From assembly GCA_029379385.1 (NCBI GenBank), contig CM055617.1, forward strand, positions 6,386,001 through 6,450,000: a stretch of DNA of 64,000 bases. The letters run 5' to 3'. The notes beneath the pieces are model-generated. The model had not been told where the DNA came from. It searched no databases and was given only the letters and a program-made list of their open reading frames with translations. Of the stretch, positions 11,778-23,470 are shown one piece after another. The stretch comes from Quillaja saponaria. Lineage: Eukaryota > Streptophyta > Magnoliopsida > Fabales > Quillajaceae. How positions within the stretch are numbered: position 1 is the first letter of the stretch; each line of letters begins with the position of its first letter. The position numbers were made by a program, and so were the translations under genes.

Positions 11778-12812
11778 TTACATGATTGTGCATCCGGATT
11801 GATTGGCTTCGCTTTGACAATCGCAACGACTCGTGTAACAAGGTCGGGTCCCACCATAACTATCATAGACCGGCCTTCCGTAATAACCCTCATAACATGG
11901 GGGTGGCCCACCATAACCTTGAAAACATGGCCCACCCTCCCGACCTTCATAACATGACGTGCAACACACCCCAATTGGAACTGGGCAAAGCTGGTGGATA
12001 TCCAGGAACCACCTTTGGCGGTGCCGGTTCAGGTGCCTTTGGAGGGGGCGGTGCCGGTTCAGGTGCCTTTGGAGGGGCCGGTGCCGGTTCCGGTGCCTTT
12101 GGTGGTGCAGGTTTTGGTTCTTTCGGCTTCTCAGGCTCTGGTTTGGGTTTTTCTGGCTCTTTCTTTTTCTCAGGCTCTTTCTTCTTCTCAGGTGGTGCTG
12201 GAGCTGGAGCTGGTTTAGGCTTCTCTGGCTCTATGATTTCAATGCTTTTAATACAACCACAACCTTTGCAACAAATCTTATCTCTGATCTTTTCTGGGCT
12301 GCAGCAAACAACTTTGATCATCACCACGTTGTTCTTCTCGTCGTACATCTGGTCTCGTATTTCTCTTGTTCAGAAAATTCAACACCCGCATAATAACTTA
12401 GTTTAATTCTAATTAAAATATCAAAAAAAAAAAAAATCAGTGAAATTTTAGTGTTAGCGACTCACGAGGAAATTTACACAGAACTTTCTTGACCTTCTTG
12501 TAGCATTTATGACATTGAAGGTCAACAACATTCAGTTTCATTATTGTAACCTGAATGAGTTCAAGATAATTACCCATTTAGAAATTTACAATCTTTAAGA
12601 CAAATCAATGAATCTCAAGGAATAGAAGCATCTAATTCTGACACAAAATAATGGGTATCTGAGTATGGGACAAAATTCAACTAGAATAAGCCAAAAACAG
12701 AGCAACATTTCTGTGGATTAGAAAAGATAAGGCCCACAATTTTTTTTATGATTCTGAAAATGGGTTTTTAGTAAAAGAGAGTAAAAATTGATGGACCTAC
12801 CTTTTCCGCCAT
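11778..12812 (-). CDS. Pi21-like HMA/proline-rich protein (HPP), frameshifted
   Basis: Three exons on the minus strand: 12801-12812 (MAEK), 12466-12550 and 12362 to 11947 or 11778. All introns have GT..AG borders. The encoded N-terminus is an HMA fold with Cys17/Cys20 (CHKC) and continues with KVVCCSPEKIRDKICCKG, the pattern of rice Pi21-type heavy-metal-associated proteins. A long Pro/Lys/Glu/Ala repeat follows. The open frame ends at 11947 (about 170 residues). A one-base shift near 11984-11992 leads instead into a Cys/Gly/Tyr-rich tail that ends in CTIM at 11781, a CaaX prenylation signal usual for this family. Either the gene is damaged or the assembly has a base error. Arabidopsis At4g16380 is the likely counterpart. 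A role in metal binding or defence is family knowledge only. Confidence 0.8.
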
Positions 12813-13990
12813 GGTTGAGATCTGAAGCTCAGATCTGAGACTGGGATTGAAGAACAATGAAACAGAGGAAAGGGACAGAAGCTTTCCTCTTGAGAGAGTT
12901 CAAGAGGTCACAATCTAAATTGGGAATCTGATCTTAAGTAGACGTAGGGTTAAAAATCCGTACAGAAATCAACCAATTAAAAGCTAACACGTAGTATATA
13001 GGACGTTGAATTTCATGATTATCATTAAATTGTGGTCATATGAGTAGGCAGTGAGGTGGTGGCTATTTTTGGTTGATTGCTGAATCTTCAATTCAGCAAA
13101 AGCAAAAACTTCCAACTGCATGTGCTGGCTTAATGGCTTTGATTAACACACCTCACCTTCTTCCACATACTTCGATGGCCATATTAAATTCATATCTTTG
13201 ATTAATATAATGCAAAACTTATAATGTAAGTTTTTGTTTGGTAAGTTGTAATAATTGATCATGCACTACCAATTGGAACACCGTACACGTGTCCCCTGTC
13301 TAGACCAAGTTTCATAAGTATGGTTTTGCTCAAGTTTGGATTGATCTCCCAAGAGATTAAAATGGAATCAAAAGTATTGGTAGAGGATAAAATTGGCAGA
13401 ACAACTATACTTTTGTGAAGGATAATGCTACTGCTTATATCTTTAGTTCAACTTGCCCAAGAAAATACAAATAAATAAAAATAAAAATTATATTAATATA
13501 AAACAATATAAGGTAGCTAGGTATATCATAAGAGATATCGAACTTTTATTGAAAAAATAGATATTTAATATTTTTGAGGTGACCTTTTTTGCTTTTAGTT
13601 CTAGTAAAAAAGAAGTGTGTAAAAGTTAGAGGAATTAATCTATTAAATTGGTTCTTCACGAACTATATACTTGTTTGTAAAGAATATACTAAGAACATGG
13701 ACAGGGGCATGCTAAATGAGTGAAAGTGAAAAAGTAATAATCATAGAATAATTTGGTTAGCACAAGTTACAATTTTTTATTTTTTAGAAAAAATGAAAAA
13801 ATAGGTAAGATACTTCACAATAGGGGTGGAACCAAAAATCTCATATACTATGTACACTAAAATGGTGAACTTACAATCCAAATTTTGGAAAAATATATGT
13901 TTGCATAGTAGGTATAGATTTAATATATCGTATATTTAAACATAGCTTGGTGGTTACGAACTAGAAACTATACTATATATATATTCTTTT
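12813..13990. other. Intergenic, promoter side of the HPP gene
   Basis: Contains the 5' UTR and promoter of the minus-strand HPP gene and AT-rich DNA. No other gene was supported. Confidence 0.4.
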
Positions 13991-13997
13991 TTGATAT

Positions 13998-14212
13998 ATA
14001 TAGGGAGGTTGGGATTTGAACCCTCAACTTGAGAGTGTGAGAGATGCCTAATGGCTAGATACCATGCCAAGTCAACTATACTTAGCTATATACAATATTG
14101 TATATTTTGTTTTTGATACATGTAGAAGTTGAGATTTAAACCCTTAACCTAAGAATAGAAGAGATGCGTAATACTTGTGTATCATGCCAAGTGAGCTATA
14201 CTTAGTTTGATA
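13998..14212 (-). repeat. Two tandem tRNA-derived degenerate units
   Basis: On the minus strand two units of about 90 bases follow each other (about 13998-14085 and 14115-14212). Each has an A-box-like TTGGCATGGTATC or TTGGCATGATACA about 50 bases before a B-box-like GGTTCAAATCCC or GGTTTAAATCTC. They resemble the tRNA-related heads of plant SINEs. Neither folds into an intact tRNA by eye, so they are unlikely to be functional tRNA genes. Confidence 0.5.
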
Positions 14213-15200
14213 TTGAACTATACATTTAACTTCAAGGAGTTGAGAGTGAAGCTGAAGAAAAGTCTAATACAACATAAATGTTATGCTTAGCCCGAGCTAA
14301 TAATGGTTTGGGATAATTAGAAAACATTTAGGGTGTGTTTGAAATGAACATTTTTATTTGATTTCAATCTAATTTAAATTATTTTTTAATGTTTGAAACA
14401 AATCACTATATTGATAGAAATAAATGAAAAATGAAATTTATTATTTAGAGTGTAAACATAGATTCTAGCATTCAATTTAGATTAATAATTTAACAATACT
14501 ACCATTTAATTTACACAATTATTTTTATGTTCCTTATTCTCACATCCCTTCTCTCTCTCCCAGGTTCTGGTTTGGATGGGAACTCTGTGAATAAAGCAAT
14601 CAAAAATTGTATAAACATAGGTGGGATACAATGTATTGGAAGCTAAACAAAGAACAAAGTCTCCGTAGCTAAGAAGAACACAAACTTCTATACTCATCAT
14701 CAAGTATTAGTATAAAATTGAGATTACAACATTATCAAATTAACCTGTATCTTATCACTTTGCGTAGCAATTTTAAATTCACAACATTTCCCATTTTGAT
14801 GTGATCGATTGAGCAAAACTAAATTCAAAATTACATATTTATCTAATCACAAGATTTAAAATATCAAATCAATAATTTATGTTATTTTATTTTTCAAAAT
14901 TTTGTAGTAATTGTTGACTTATTTATTTGATTTTTTTAATTTGGAAAACTATAAAAAGTAAAATAACAACAACAAAAATTTCAGAATAGAAAAATTAAAT
15001 AAAGAAAAAATTAACCAAAAAAATTAAAAAATTTATTCAATATGTGAAAACCTTGATATAAACCAATTTTAATTTTCAATATTATCAAACTAAACAAGAT
15101 TCAAATTCAAAAATAAAAACAAATTATTCTAGAAGATAGAAACAAGATAATCATAAAGTTAAAATTTTAACTGATGATATGATCTAATCACTCCCATCTT
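14213..15200. other. Intergenic, no gene seen
   Basis: AT-rich DNA upstream of the first prolamin-like gene. Its last 100 bases resemble stretches near 17840 and 18296, pointing to a shared promoter ancestry. Confidence 0.4.
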
Positions 15201-15201
15201 C

Positions 15202-15209
15202 TATTTAAA
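15202..15209 (+). promoter_or_regulatory. TATA box of prolamin-like gene 1
   Basis: TATTTAAA lies about 55 bases before the ATG at 15264, matching the position of TATATAAAT in front of the paralogue at 19599. Confidence 0.5.
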
Positions 15210-15263
15210 CCCTATCTTAGATTCTACAACTGATCACTAGTGAAGGTGTAGTCAAGACTGAAA

Positions 15264-15947
15264 ATGAAGGGTTTACTTTTTACATTATTGGTGGCCTCCT
15301 TGGCATTATGGTCGGAGGGAAGTCGCCCACTACAAAATTCGTCCGATCAACCAAAATGGTGGTGGCCTATTCCAAGCAATATGCCTCCACTCCCACAAAT
15401 CCCTCGGCTCCCAGCACTTCCACCACTCCCACAATTGCCACCACTCCCAAAATTGCCACCACTCCCACAATTGCCACCACTCCCAAAATTGCCACCACTC
15501 CCACAATTGCCGCCATTCCCTTGGCTACCATCACCATTCCCACAATTTCCACCAAAGGACGTGTCACCACCCCCGCAGCCTAAGTCACCACCCGCGCAGC
15601 CTAAGTCACCACCACAACCGCAGCCTAAGTCACCACCGCAACCGCAGCCTAAGTCACCACCACAACCACAGCCTAAATCCCCGCCAACGGCTTCACTGAC
15701 AGTGCCACCTAAACCCAAGTCTCCTCCAAGTTCCTCACCACCATCGAATAGTAACTCTGGAAATGGTTGCTGGTCATCATCCTCTTCATCAACGTCATGT
15801 AAGAGAAAAATGGAAGCCTTTTTAGCTGGTGAAATCGATGAAATTGACATTGTTTGTTGTACAATCATTTTGGAAATGGGGGTGGATTGTTCTAGTGGAA
15901 CGCCTCATGAATTCCATAGAGTCAAGAAGCATTGCTCAACCAAGTAG
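15264..15947 (+). CDS. Secreted proline-rich protein with prolamin-like tail, copy 1
   Basis: Single-exon gene of 227 residues. Residues 1-19 are a signal peptide (hydrophobic LLFTLLVASLALW, then EGSRPL). Residues about 38-95 are PPLP(Q/K)L repeats, then PKSPP-type repeats rich in Pro and Gln to about residue 150. The C-terminal 60 residues hold six Cys in the spacing C..C..CC..C..C, with CKRKMEAFLAGEIDEID and VCC, the pattern of the plant prolamin-like (ECA1/egg-cell-secreted-type) domain. The product should be exported to the wall or apoplast. Function is not known; related small Cys-rich proteins are often reproductive. A TATA box and a poly(A)-like AATAAA near 16149 frame the gene. Confidence 0.85.
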   Translation: MKGLLFTLLVASLALWSEGSRPLQNSSDQPKWWWPIPSNMPPLPQIPRLPALPPLPQLPPLPKLPPLPQLPPLPKLPPLPQLPPFPWLPSPFPQFPPKDVSPPPQPKSPPAQPKSPPQPQPKSPPQPQPKSPPQPQPKSPPTASLTVPPKPKSPPSSSPPSNSNSGNGCWSSSSSSTSCKRKMEAFLAGEIDEIDIVCCTIILEMGVDCSSGTPHEFHRVKKHCSTK

Positions 15948-17829
15948 ATTCTTGGTATTTAAGTACTATCGTTGTTATCACTGAAAGCTTATCTCAAGTA
16001 GTTGATATATGTCTTCCATCTCTAATTAAGTTCGACCACTCTATCCTAATATACCAAAAAATATATATATATTGTTGTTGGCTTAGCTAGCTAGGGTTTC
16101 TTCTGTTTTTAATTTCATAGGTTCTAGGAGACTGCCTTGTTCTCATTGCAATAAATTCTTGCTTCTTAGTAATTTTAATGTTGTTATATATGTGCTCCAT
16201 AACTGATAAAATTCTATCTTTATTATATGTTCTCTGTAAATTGTTTTTTTTTTCCTCAATGTTGCTATAATGCATTCAATTTAATATATTTATATAATTT
16301 TTAAAAATGTAAGTGATTTAACTTCTTCTTTTTTTCTTTCTAATTTTTATATAATTAATTAAGTTTAAAACAAAATTACACATCAAATTCTATAAAATCA
16401 TTAGTATTAGAGTTTCTCGAATAATTGAAGCTTCTAATTGATTCAACTAAAAATATTTTTGTCAATTTTGTCTAAAAAATATTCAGTTAATTTTGTTTCA
16501 TAACTTTCAAAACATTTGCACTATTTAAAACATATACTAAGTTGATAAAAAATATTAAAATTTTCTTTCTCCCTCCTCTACATTATATCTCCTTAAAAAT
16601 TATGAATTTATGATTTATGAAGATTTGAACATTTTTGTACAAAATTGACAAAAAATATTAAATTTTAAAAACAATTATCTATATTTTTTTGCCAACTCAG
16701 CGTACATGTGACATTAAATATAATATGTTTAAGCTAAATCAGCATTGAGACGAAGTTTATCCAAAAAAATTTATCTAAAAAAACATATTTTAATCGTTCA
16801 TCTTAATGATAATTATCTTTTTGCTGGTCAAAAATAAAAAATAAAAATAAGAGGGCATTTTGATAAGATTTGAAGCCCAAAACCATAAGCCAGACCATAC
16901 AAAACAAAGGCGGAACTACGTTGGGATCGATCTTGTACTATTTTGGATTTTTTGTTTTGCCCCAACAAAATATGTATATGCAATTATAAACTAAAAAAGT
17001 TTGGATAATTTTTTTTGCTGTCCCGGTGATTTTGAATTTTATTTTAAACTCTATTCTTTACAAAATACATATTTGTAGTTATAACTCTATAAAATTTTGC
17101 AGTTTTTGAAAAAATATACAAAATACATTTTTCTTATGAACTTGTACAATTATACTCGATTGAAATACAAGATAGAGTAGGAAAAACTTAAAGAGATCAC
17201 AAAATCAAGGTAAAGACTCATGTCATAGTACAAGAAATATAAACATATTGATACTAAAAGTTTAGAAAAAGTATTATTTTTAGGTAAAAATACTTGTTTA
17301 ATTATTTTATTTGCTTATATTAATTTAATTTCATTATATAATTAATACTCATAATCTTTGTAGAAATTAAATATTATGTTAAAAAACAATTCTATGTTGT
17401 AGTCTAATTATGATTTGACGGCTTGAACCCTTCGAAGTTATCCGTCTAGGTCTAGCATTGCATGCAAAAGAAATGAAAAGAGAAGTAAAAATGCATGATT
17501 AATTTTTTGAAACTACAATTTGTGTGATATATTGATCATTCAAATTTAATGACTTTGATTTTTTAATAATTGACACGTTACTTCAATATAATTTTAATTA
17601 AATTGTAAAAAGATGTATATTAGAATCATTAATACAGATATAACAAAATCATGAAGACATTAAAACTCTTTTCTGAGATATAGGAGTAAACTAATTTTTT
17701 TAAGTGAATTATGATAGTGTATAAACATATGAGATTCCGATATGTGAACGGGTTGAGAACTTTCACTATTTTTGTCTCATGTATGTTATACACATCCTCC
17801 CAATGCTAATAATGTATTTTGATGTTTAC
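15948..17829. other. Intergenic, duplicated 3' flank
   Basis: Downstream of gene 1 the stretch at about 16374-16470 (TAAAATCA, AGTTTCTCGAATAATTGAAG, TTGATTCAAC) is similar to 18478-18570, so parts of the tandem unit were copied. The rest is AT-rich and shows no gene. Confidence 0.45.
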
Positions 17830-18580
17830 AAAATGTTGATCACAACAAGATGATCATAAAGTTGAAGAATTTAAATGAAAATATATAATACAATTAATAT
17901 AAAAGATACATAGGAAGAAGAATGAGAGAGATTCAACTAGAATTCAAGACATGAAGAGTCATACAGGCTCGTTGACAGAAAAATAAAATAGAAATCTTTT
18001 TACTGGTCGAGGTGGATAACAAACAACAATGTGCCAGCATCTGATTCAATAAAAGGATATAGTCCAAATTATTGATTTAACTGTCGGATTGATTCCGTGA
18101 TAGAACAAAAAACTCAGATTTCTCCCAAAACAAAAATATTGAAGTAGAACAGTTCATTTGAAACAAATTGACAAAATAAAAGGACTTTCTTAAGGTCAGA
18201 AAGCCTCTACTAGTATATATAAAATTTTGGTTTGGTTTTGAACAAGATTCAAATAATAATAATAATTTACTTTATACTTCAAAAATGGCATAATAACAAG
18301 ATGATCATAAATCTAAAGAGTTTATACTGAAAATATATGTTTATTCTTCAGCTTTACAAAATTGAGATTTTAGTACTGAAGAAAAGTAAAGGATTTTCTG
18401 AGTTGGTGGCCTGATTTCTAATTTTCAATTGTTATATTCAAATTAATGTTTGTAATTTTTTTTTAAAAACATAAGTTAACAAAATCACATCCCAAATTCT
18501 AGTAAAATGGTTAGTAACTGTTTCTTGAACGATTGAAGCTGTCAATTGATTCAACCTAAAATATCAAGAACACAAATTTT
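17830..18580. repeat. Remnants of a third prolamin-like gene unit
   Basis: AACAAGATGATCATAAA at 17844 and 18296 resembles AACAAGATAATCATAAA at 15143 in front of gene 1, and 18478-18570 resembles the 3' flank of gene 1 at 16374-16470. Promoter-like and downstream pieces are present without a coding sequence between them. A decayed or partly deleted tandem copy is the simplest reading. Confidence 0.4.
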
Positions 18581-19598
18581 AATAACATTTTGTGTTATGA
18601 TATTTCATAATTTCATGATACAATACTACAATGTAGTAAGTATTTTTGTATAATATTAATTTAAGATTACATAATCGGTGTGAATAGCATATTTTTAATT
18701 TGACTGGAAAAGTAAATTTAATTAGTGTCTTACAAAATTAAAATGACTTCACTAATATCAATTATTATGATCAGCAATTCATTAGAAACATATTTTAATC
18801 AGTAACAATTTTTATAAAAGAAAAGAGGGCATAGCTTTGATAAGTAATTATATGTTTGAAACTCAATATCCAGATGAAATGCTATAAAATTCTTAAATAA
18901 GAAATGCATATTCCCAATCCCGGATCACACAATTATGTGTTGGCCTCATATATACTTCAATTGTTTTTTTTGATAATTTATACACAAATCTCCTTACTTA
19001 ATTTTAAGACTGTATTGTCACTTTGGACAAAGTGACATTCTTCAATCCAAATGGGCCATGAGAATTTTGAATTCTTCATTTTACATTTTTTTTTTCCCAC
19101 AAATATCTAGGTAAGTTAAATATTTATTTAGTAGATAAGAGAGTATATCAAACCTAACATTTTATCTGATGTAATGAATCACATTATTTCTAATAATTTT
19201 TTATTTTTTTTTGAATCTATAACAAAACTAAAATCAAAATACACTTATCTATAAGATTTAAACTCAAATCATGATTTAACTACACAGATTACATATCAAT
19301 TCAAAGGTTTTTATTTCATTAACTTTCTGTTTATTTGTGGTTATCTTTATAATTTACTTGTTACTTTGGCGATAAATGATTAAAAAGTCATCAAATAAAA
19401 AATCAAATCAAATATGTAAAAGAGTAAATAAACTATTAAATTCAACTGCCCTAATATTAATAAAAATTTGATTTTCATTATTTAATTAAACATGATTCAA
19501 ATTCAAAAAATAAATTTAAAATTCTTTATCTTATAGGATTAATTATTATAAAGATAAAGAATTATAGTGAAGATTAATATCTCTTGGCAGCTAGGTTC
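18581..19598. other. Intergenic, no gene seen
   Basis: AT-rich spacer upstream of the second prolamin-like gene; no supported feature. Confidence 0.4.
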
Positions 19599-19607
19599 TA
19601 TATAAAT
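19599..19607 (+). promoter_or_regulatory. TATA box of prolamin-like gene 2
   Basis: TATATAAAT lies about 50 bases upstream of the ATG at 19656. Confidence 0.55.
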
Positions 19608-19655
19608 CCTAATTGAGATTTGAGAACTCAGTAGAAACAGTGTACTCAATTAAAA

Positions 19656-20591
19656 ATGAAGAGTTTATTGTTGATATTGTTGGTGGCGTCGTTGACATTA
19701 TGGGCGGAGGGCAGTCGCCCACTACAACAAAACTCGCCAGAGCAGCCAAAATATATCATCCCTGGGTGGTGGCCTATTCCAGGCTACAACATGCCTCCAC
19801 TCCCACCAATGCCACCATTCTCTTGGCAGCAACCAACATTCCCAAAAATGCCACCATTCCCCAAAATGCCACCATTCCCAGAATTTCCAACATTCCCTTG
19901 GCAGCCACCACCATTCCCACAATTTCCACCATTCACTAAGCCACCAAATGTGTCACCACCACCGCAGCCTAAGTCACCGCCTACCACTTCTCCACCACCA
20001 CCACAACCACAGCCACAGCCTAAGTCCCCGCCTACTGTTTCATCACCTCCACCTGCACAACCTAAATCTCCACCTACGTTTTCATCACCTCCACCACAAC
20101 CACAGCCTAAGTCCCCGCCTACGGTTTCATCACCTCCACCTGCACAACCTAAGTCTCCGCCTCCTTTTTCATCACCTCCACCACAACCTAAGTCCCCTCC
20201 TACAGCTTCAACACCGCAACCACAGCCTAAGACACCACCTACGGCTTCACCACCACAACAAAAATCCCCGCCTACGGCTTCACCACCACCACAACAAAAA
20301 GCCCCACCTAAGGATACACCAACAGTGCCACCTAAACCTAAGTCTCCACCAAGTTCCTCACCACCATCGAACAGTAATTATGGACATGGTTGCTGGTCAT
20401 CTTCCTCTTCATCAACGTCATGTAAGAGACAAATGGAAGCATTTTTAGCTGGTGAAATCGATGAAATCGACATGGTTTGTTGCACTACCATTATTGAAAT
20501 GGGGGAGGATTGTTCAGGTGGAACACCTCATGAATACCATAGAGTCAAGAAGCATTGCAAAAAAAAGAAGTTTCCTCCTGCTAATGCTTAA
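19656..20591 (+). CDS. Secreted proline-rich protein with prolamin-like tail, copy 2
   Basis: Single exon, 311 residues; paralogue of the gene at 15264. It has the same signal peptide style (MKSLLLILLVASLTLWAEG), a Pro/Met/Phe-rich segment with PPFPKMPPF repeats, then about 150 residues of PKSPPT, SSPPP and QPQPK repeats, longer than in copy 1. The six-Cys prolamin-like tail is nearly the same as in copy 1 (CKRQMEAFLAGEIDEIDMVCC) and ends in a basic extension with KKKK. The repeat region has grown by whole PKSPP units while the Cys domain stayed constant, suggesting selection on the tail. The product should be secreted; a wall-associated or reproductive role is inference only. Confidence 0.85.
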   Translation: MKSLLLILLVASLTLWAEGSRPLQQNSPEQPKYIIPGWWPIPGYNMPPLPPMPPFSWQQPTFPKMPPFPKMPPFPEFPTFPWQPPPFPQFPPFTKPPNVSPPPQPKSPPTTSPPPPQPQPQPKSPPTVSSPPPAQPKSPPTFSSPPPQPQPKSPPTVSSPPPAQPKSPPPFSSPPPQPKSPPTASTPQPQPKTPPTASPPQQKSPPTASPPPQQKAPPKDTPTVPPKPKSPPSSSPPSNSNYGHGCWSSSSSSTSCKRQMEAFLAGEIDEIDMVCCTTIIEMGEDCSGGTPHEYHRVKKHCKKKKFPPANA

Positions 20592-21680
20592 TTATTTAAG
20601 TATTGATGTTTTCTTAACTAGCTAGGGTTTCTCTGAATTTAATTTCATAGGTTATATGAGACTACCTTGGTCTCATTGCAATAAATTGTTGTTTCTTATT
20701 GGTTAATAACTTTTCATGTTATTATGTGCTTCATCTAATAAAATTCCACTTGTATCATGTTTTGTTTTATGATATTGAATGTTTTTTCTATATAACTATT
20801 AAACAGTCAAATTTATGTATAGATAATTTTAAATTCTAACATCTCTAATAAAAAAATAAAAAAAAAGTTACATGATAAATAATTAATAGTTACCCTACTT
20901 ATTCACACAATAATTATTATTATTATTTGTAAATTTTGTAATAAATTATTGTTAATTAATTGTAAGGAAATTACTTAAGAAAAACACATTTTTTTCTCAT
21001 GCCGCTCTACAAAAGTAATACACACTTACATTAGAACTTTTAAGTATTCTTTTTGTAGTATATTGTTTAGGACAGTAGACATGCATCAAACTGTAGAAAA
21101 CAAATATGTATATATATTCTCTCAGTTAATAACTTAATTTTTCAAATAAATAATTATTTAATATGATACCAAAAATCTTTATAACCAAGTGATTACTGAG
21201 TTTAAACTTTTCACTTTTCAATTATTATTTCAGCTTTAACCTAAGTGGTAGATTTATTTTTCATCTTTGAAATAAAATCTCATGAGCATTTTTTCATAAT
21301 ATTAATATTTTACTCACAAGAGGAACTAATTTCAATTAAAAAGTTATTATAATTTTAATTTTTTAACCTCACGGTAAAAAATAATAATAATAATTAACAT
21401 CATTTTTGAGTAAAAATAATTCGGTCCCCAATCATTTAACATGTATTAAATATATGACCCACAAGTGAAAGGTATAGTATTATAGATGCTGAATCATCCA
21501 TGGGAGTATGGGACCTATGTCTACTATATGTGAATTCAAACAATTCCACGTCAGATTTGCATAATTCTCACGTTACTTAAATGTTCTTCTTCCCCACATT
21601 ATTTGTTTTCAAACACAAAGATAGAGAAAGAGAAAGAGAGAGTTGCTGAGTTGCTTGGTTGCTCAGTGTGATCAATTACC
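20592..21680. other. Intergenic, HIPP promoter side
   Basis: AT-rich DNA with an AATAAA-like signal near 20683 for the gene upstream. A GA-rich 5' UTR (AGAGAAAGAGAAAGAGAG) lies near 21620-21645, just before the HIPP start codon. Confidence 0.5.
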
Positions 21681-23431
21681 ATGGGTGAAGTAAGAGTTCT
21701 TTCACATTCAAAATTTAATTTTTATTATTTTATATTTGTTTTTATGAGTGTTCCAATTAACGAATATTTTCATTTTTCTCGTTTGTGTGGTTGTTGATTT
21801 AAATGAAGGAGAACAGAGTAGAAGAAGAAAAGAAAGAAGAAGAAGAAAAGAAGGAAGAAGAGGTTGCTGCAGAGATAGTGGTCAAGGTTGATATGCATTG
21901 TAAGGCTTGTGCAAGGAAAATAGCAAGAGCTTTGAAAGGATTTGAAGGTATAATTTGATTTTCTCTTTAAGCTTAGTTGATTTTCAATTTTTATTTAGAT
22001 ACAAATTAATTTTAGAAATTTATTTAATTATTTTATTTTATTTGTGAGGTATATATATAGGAGTGGAGGAGGTTTTCACAGATGACAAGGCCAATAAGGT
22101 AGTGGTGAAAGGGAAGGCTGCAAACCCCATAAAGGTTTGTGAAAGGCTACAAAGGAAAAGTGGCAGGAAAGTTGAGTTAATTTCACCTTTGCCTAAACCT
22201 CCACAAGAGAAAAAAGAAGAAAATGAACCACCCAAGGCAAAGGAGAAGGAGGATGAGAAAAAAGAGGAGGTAAGTAATATTTCATTCTTGAAAACTTTAT
22301 TTAGTTACAATAGTTGATTACAATTTTAATGTATAAATTTTTATTTCTTTAAAAAAAGAAGTTCAAAAATTATATTTATTATAAATTAATAAATATTATT
22401 AGAATACTTGTTAAAAAAATTTAATCAAAAAAGTCTTGATTTGCCACTAATTTTGACCTTAAACAAATATAAACAAGTAATTGTCCAAGGGGACAATATC
22501 CTCCTATAATAGTTAATAGTACTGAACAAGCAAGTTATCTATTGAGGAAAGATAAAAACCAATAAAATTAGGGTGTTGTAATTTGACTTATTGATTCAAA
22601 TTGAACATATATGCAATAAAAGGGAGTCAAATTATATTGATCTTCACTAATCATTCCAAAATTAAATTGTAAAATCACTTCATTAATTTTAATTTAATAT
22701 TATTTAATAATTGAATTATTATTGAATAAAACTCGATAAAATTTCAATTTTGATTTTGATAAAATAATAATAAAAACAAAAATAAAGTGAGCAAAAGACA
22801 CCGATTGGGACAATTAAGGGGGTTTGACCCCACAACTTTCACAACTCGGCTGCAACAAAGAAAGTCCAAAGCTATTGGTGTCACGGGCTCAACTAAATCG
22901 GGTCATACTCTGCCCACTGCCCAGTGTAGTCTCCCACGCCTTCAGAATTCTTACTGTGAAACTTTTTACCATTTGAAATTAAAACTACAGGTGTTCTTCT
23001 TTACTATGCATATCAAATGATAATTTGATTCATTGAGTCGAGCTGATTTTTACATATAAATGATTTGTGAATTGTATTTAATCCATAATAAATCATAAAT
23101 GTGTGGATTAAGTCGGATGGGAGAATGAATAATTTTAACTATCATAGTGTTTACTTGAAAAATATTTATACAAATGTACTAATATTATTTAATTATATGA
23201 TCTGAATTAGAGAGATAAATTAATCGAAATGTATTTAGACACTTACTTGATTGTTAGTAAAAAGATTTAAATTTAATTGGTTTAATTGCTTGGCAGCCCC
23301 CTGCTGTTGTAACAGTGGTGCTAAAAGTTCGAATGCATTGTGAAGCATGTGCTCAAGTTCTACAGAAAAGAATCCGCAAGATCAAAGGTTCTCATTTTTC
23401 TCATTCTCTTTAATTTATTCCCGTGATTCTT

Positions 23432-23470
<39 letters not shown>

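Noticed and set aside
11786..12406. Plus-strand Gly/Phe-rich open frame
   Set aside because: It is the antisense of the Pro/Lys repeat of the Pi21-like gene, which has splice sites and an HMA domain on the minus strand.
13998..14212. Functional tRNA genes
   Set aside because: A- and B-box-like motifs are present, but no clean cloverleaf or acceptor stem was found.
15347..15868. Long Gly/Cys-rich minus-strand frame
   Set aside because: It is the antisense shadow of the proline-rich repeats of the plus-strand secreted protein.
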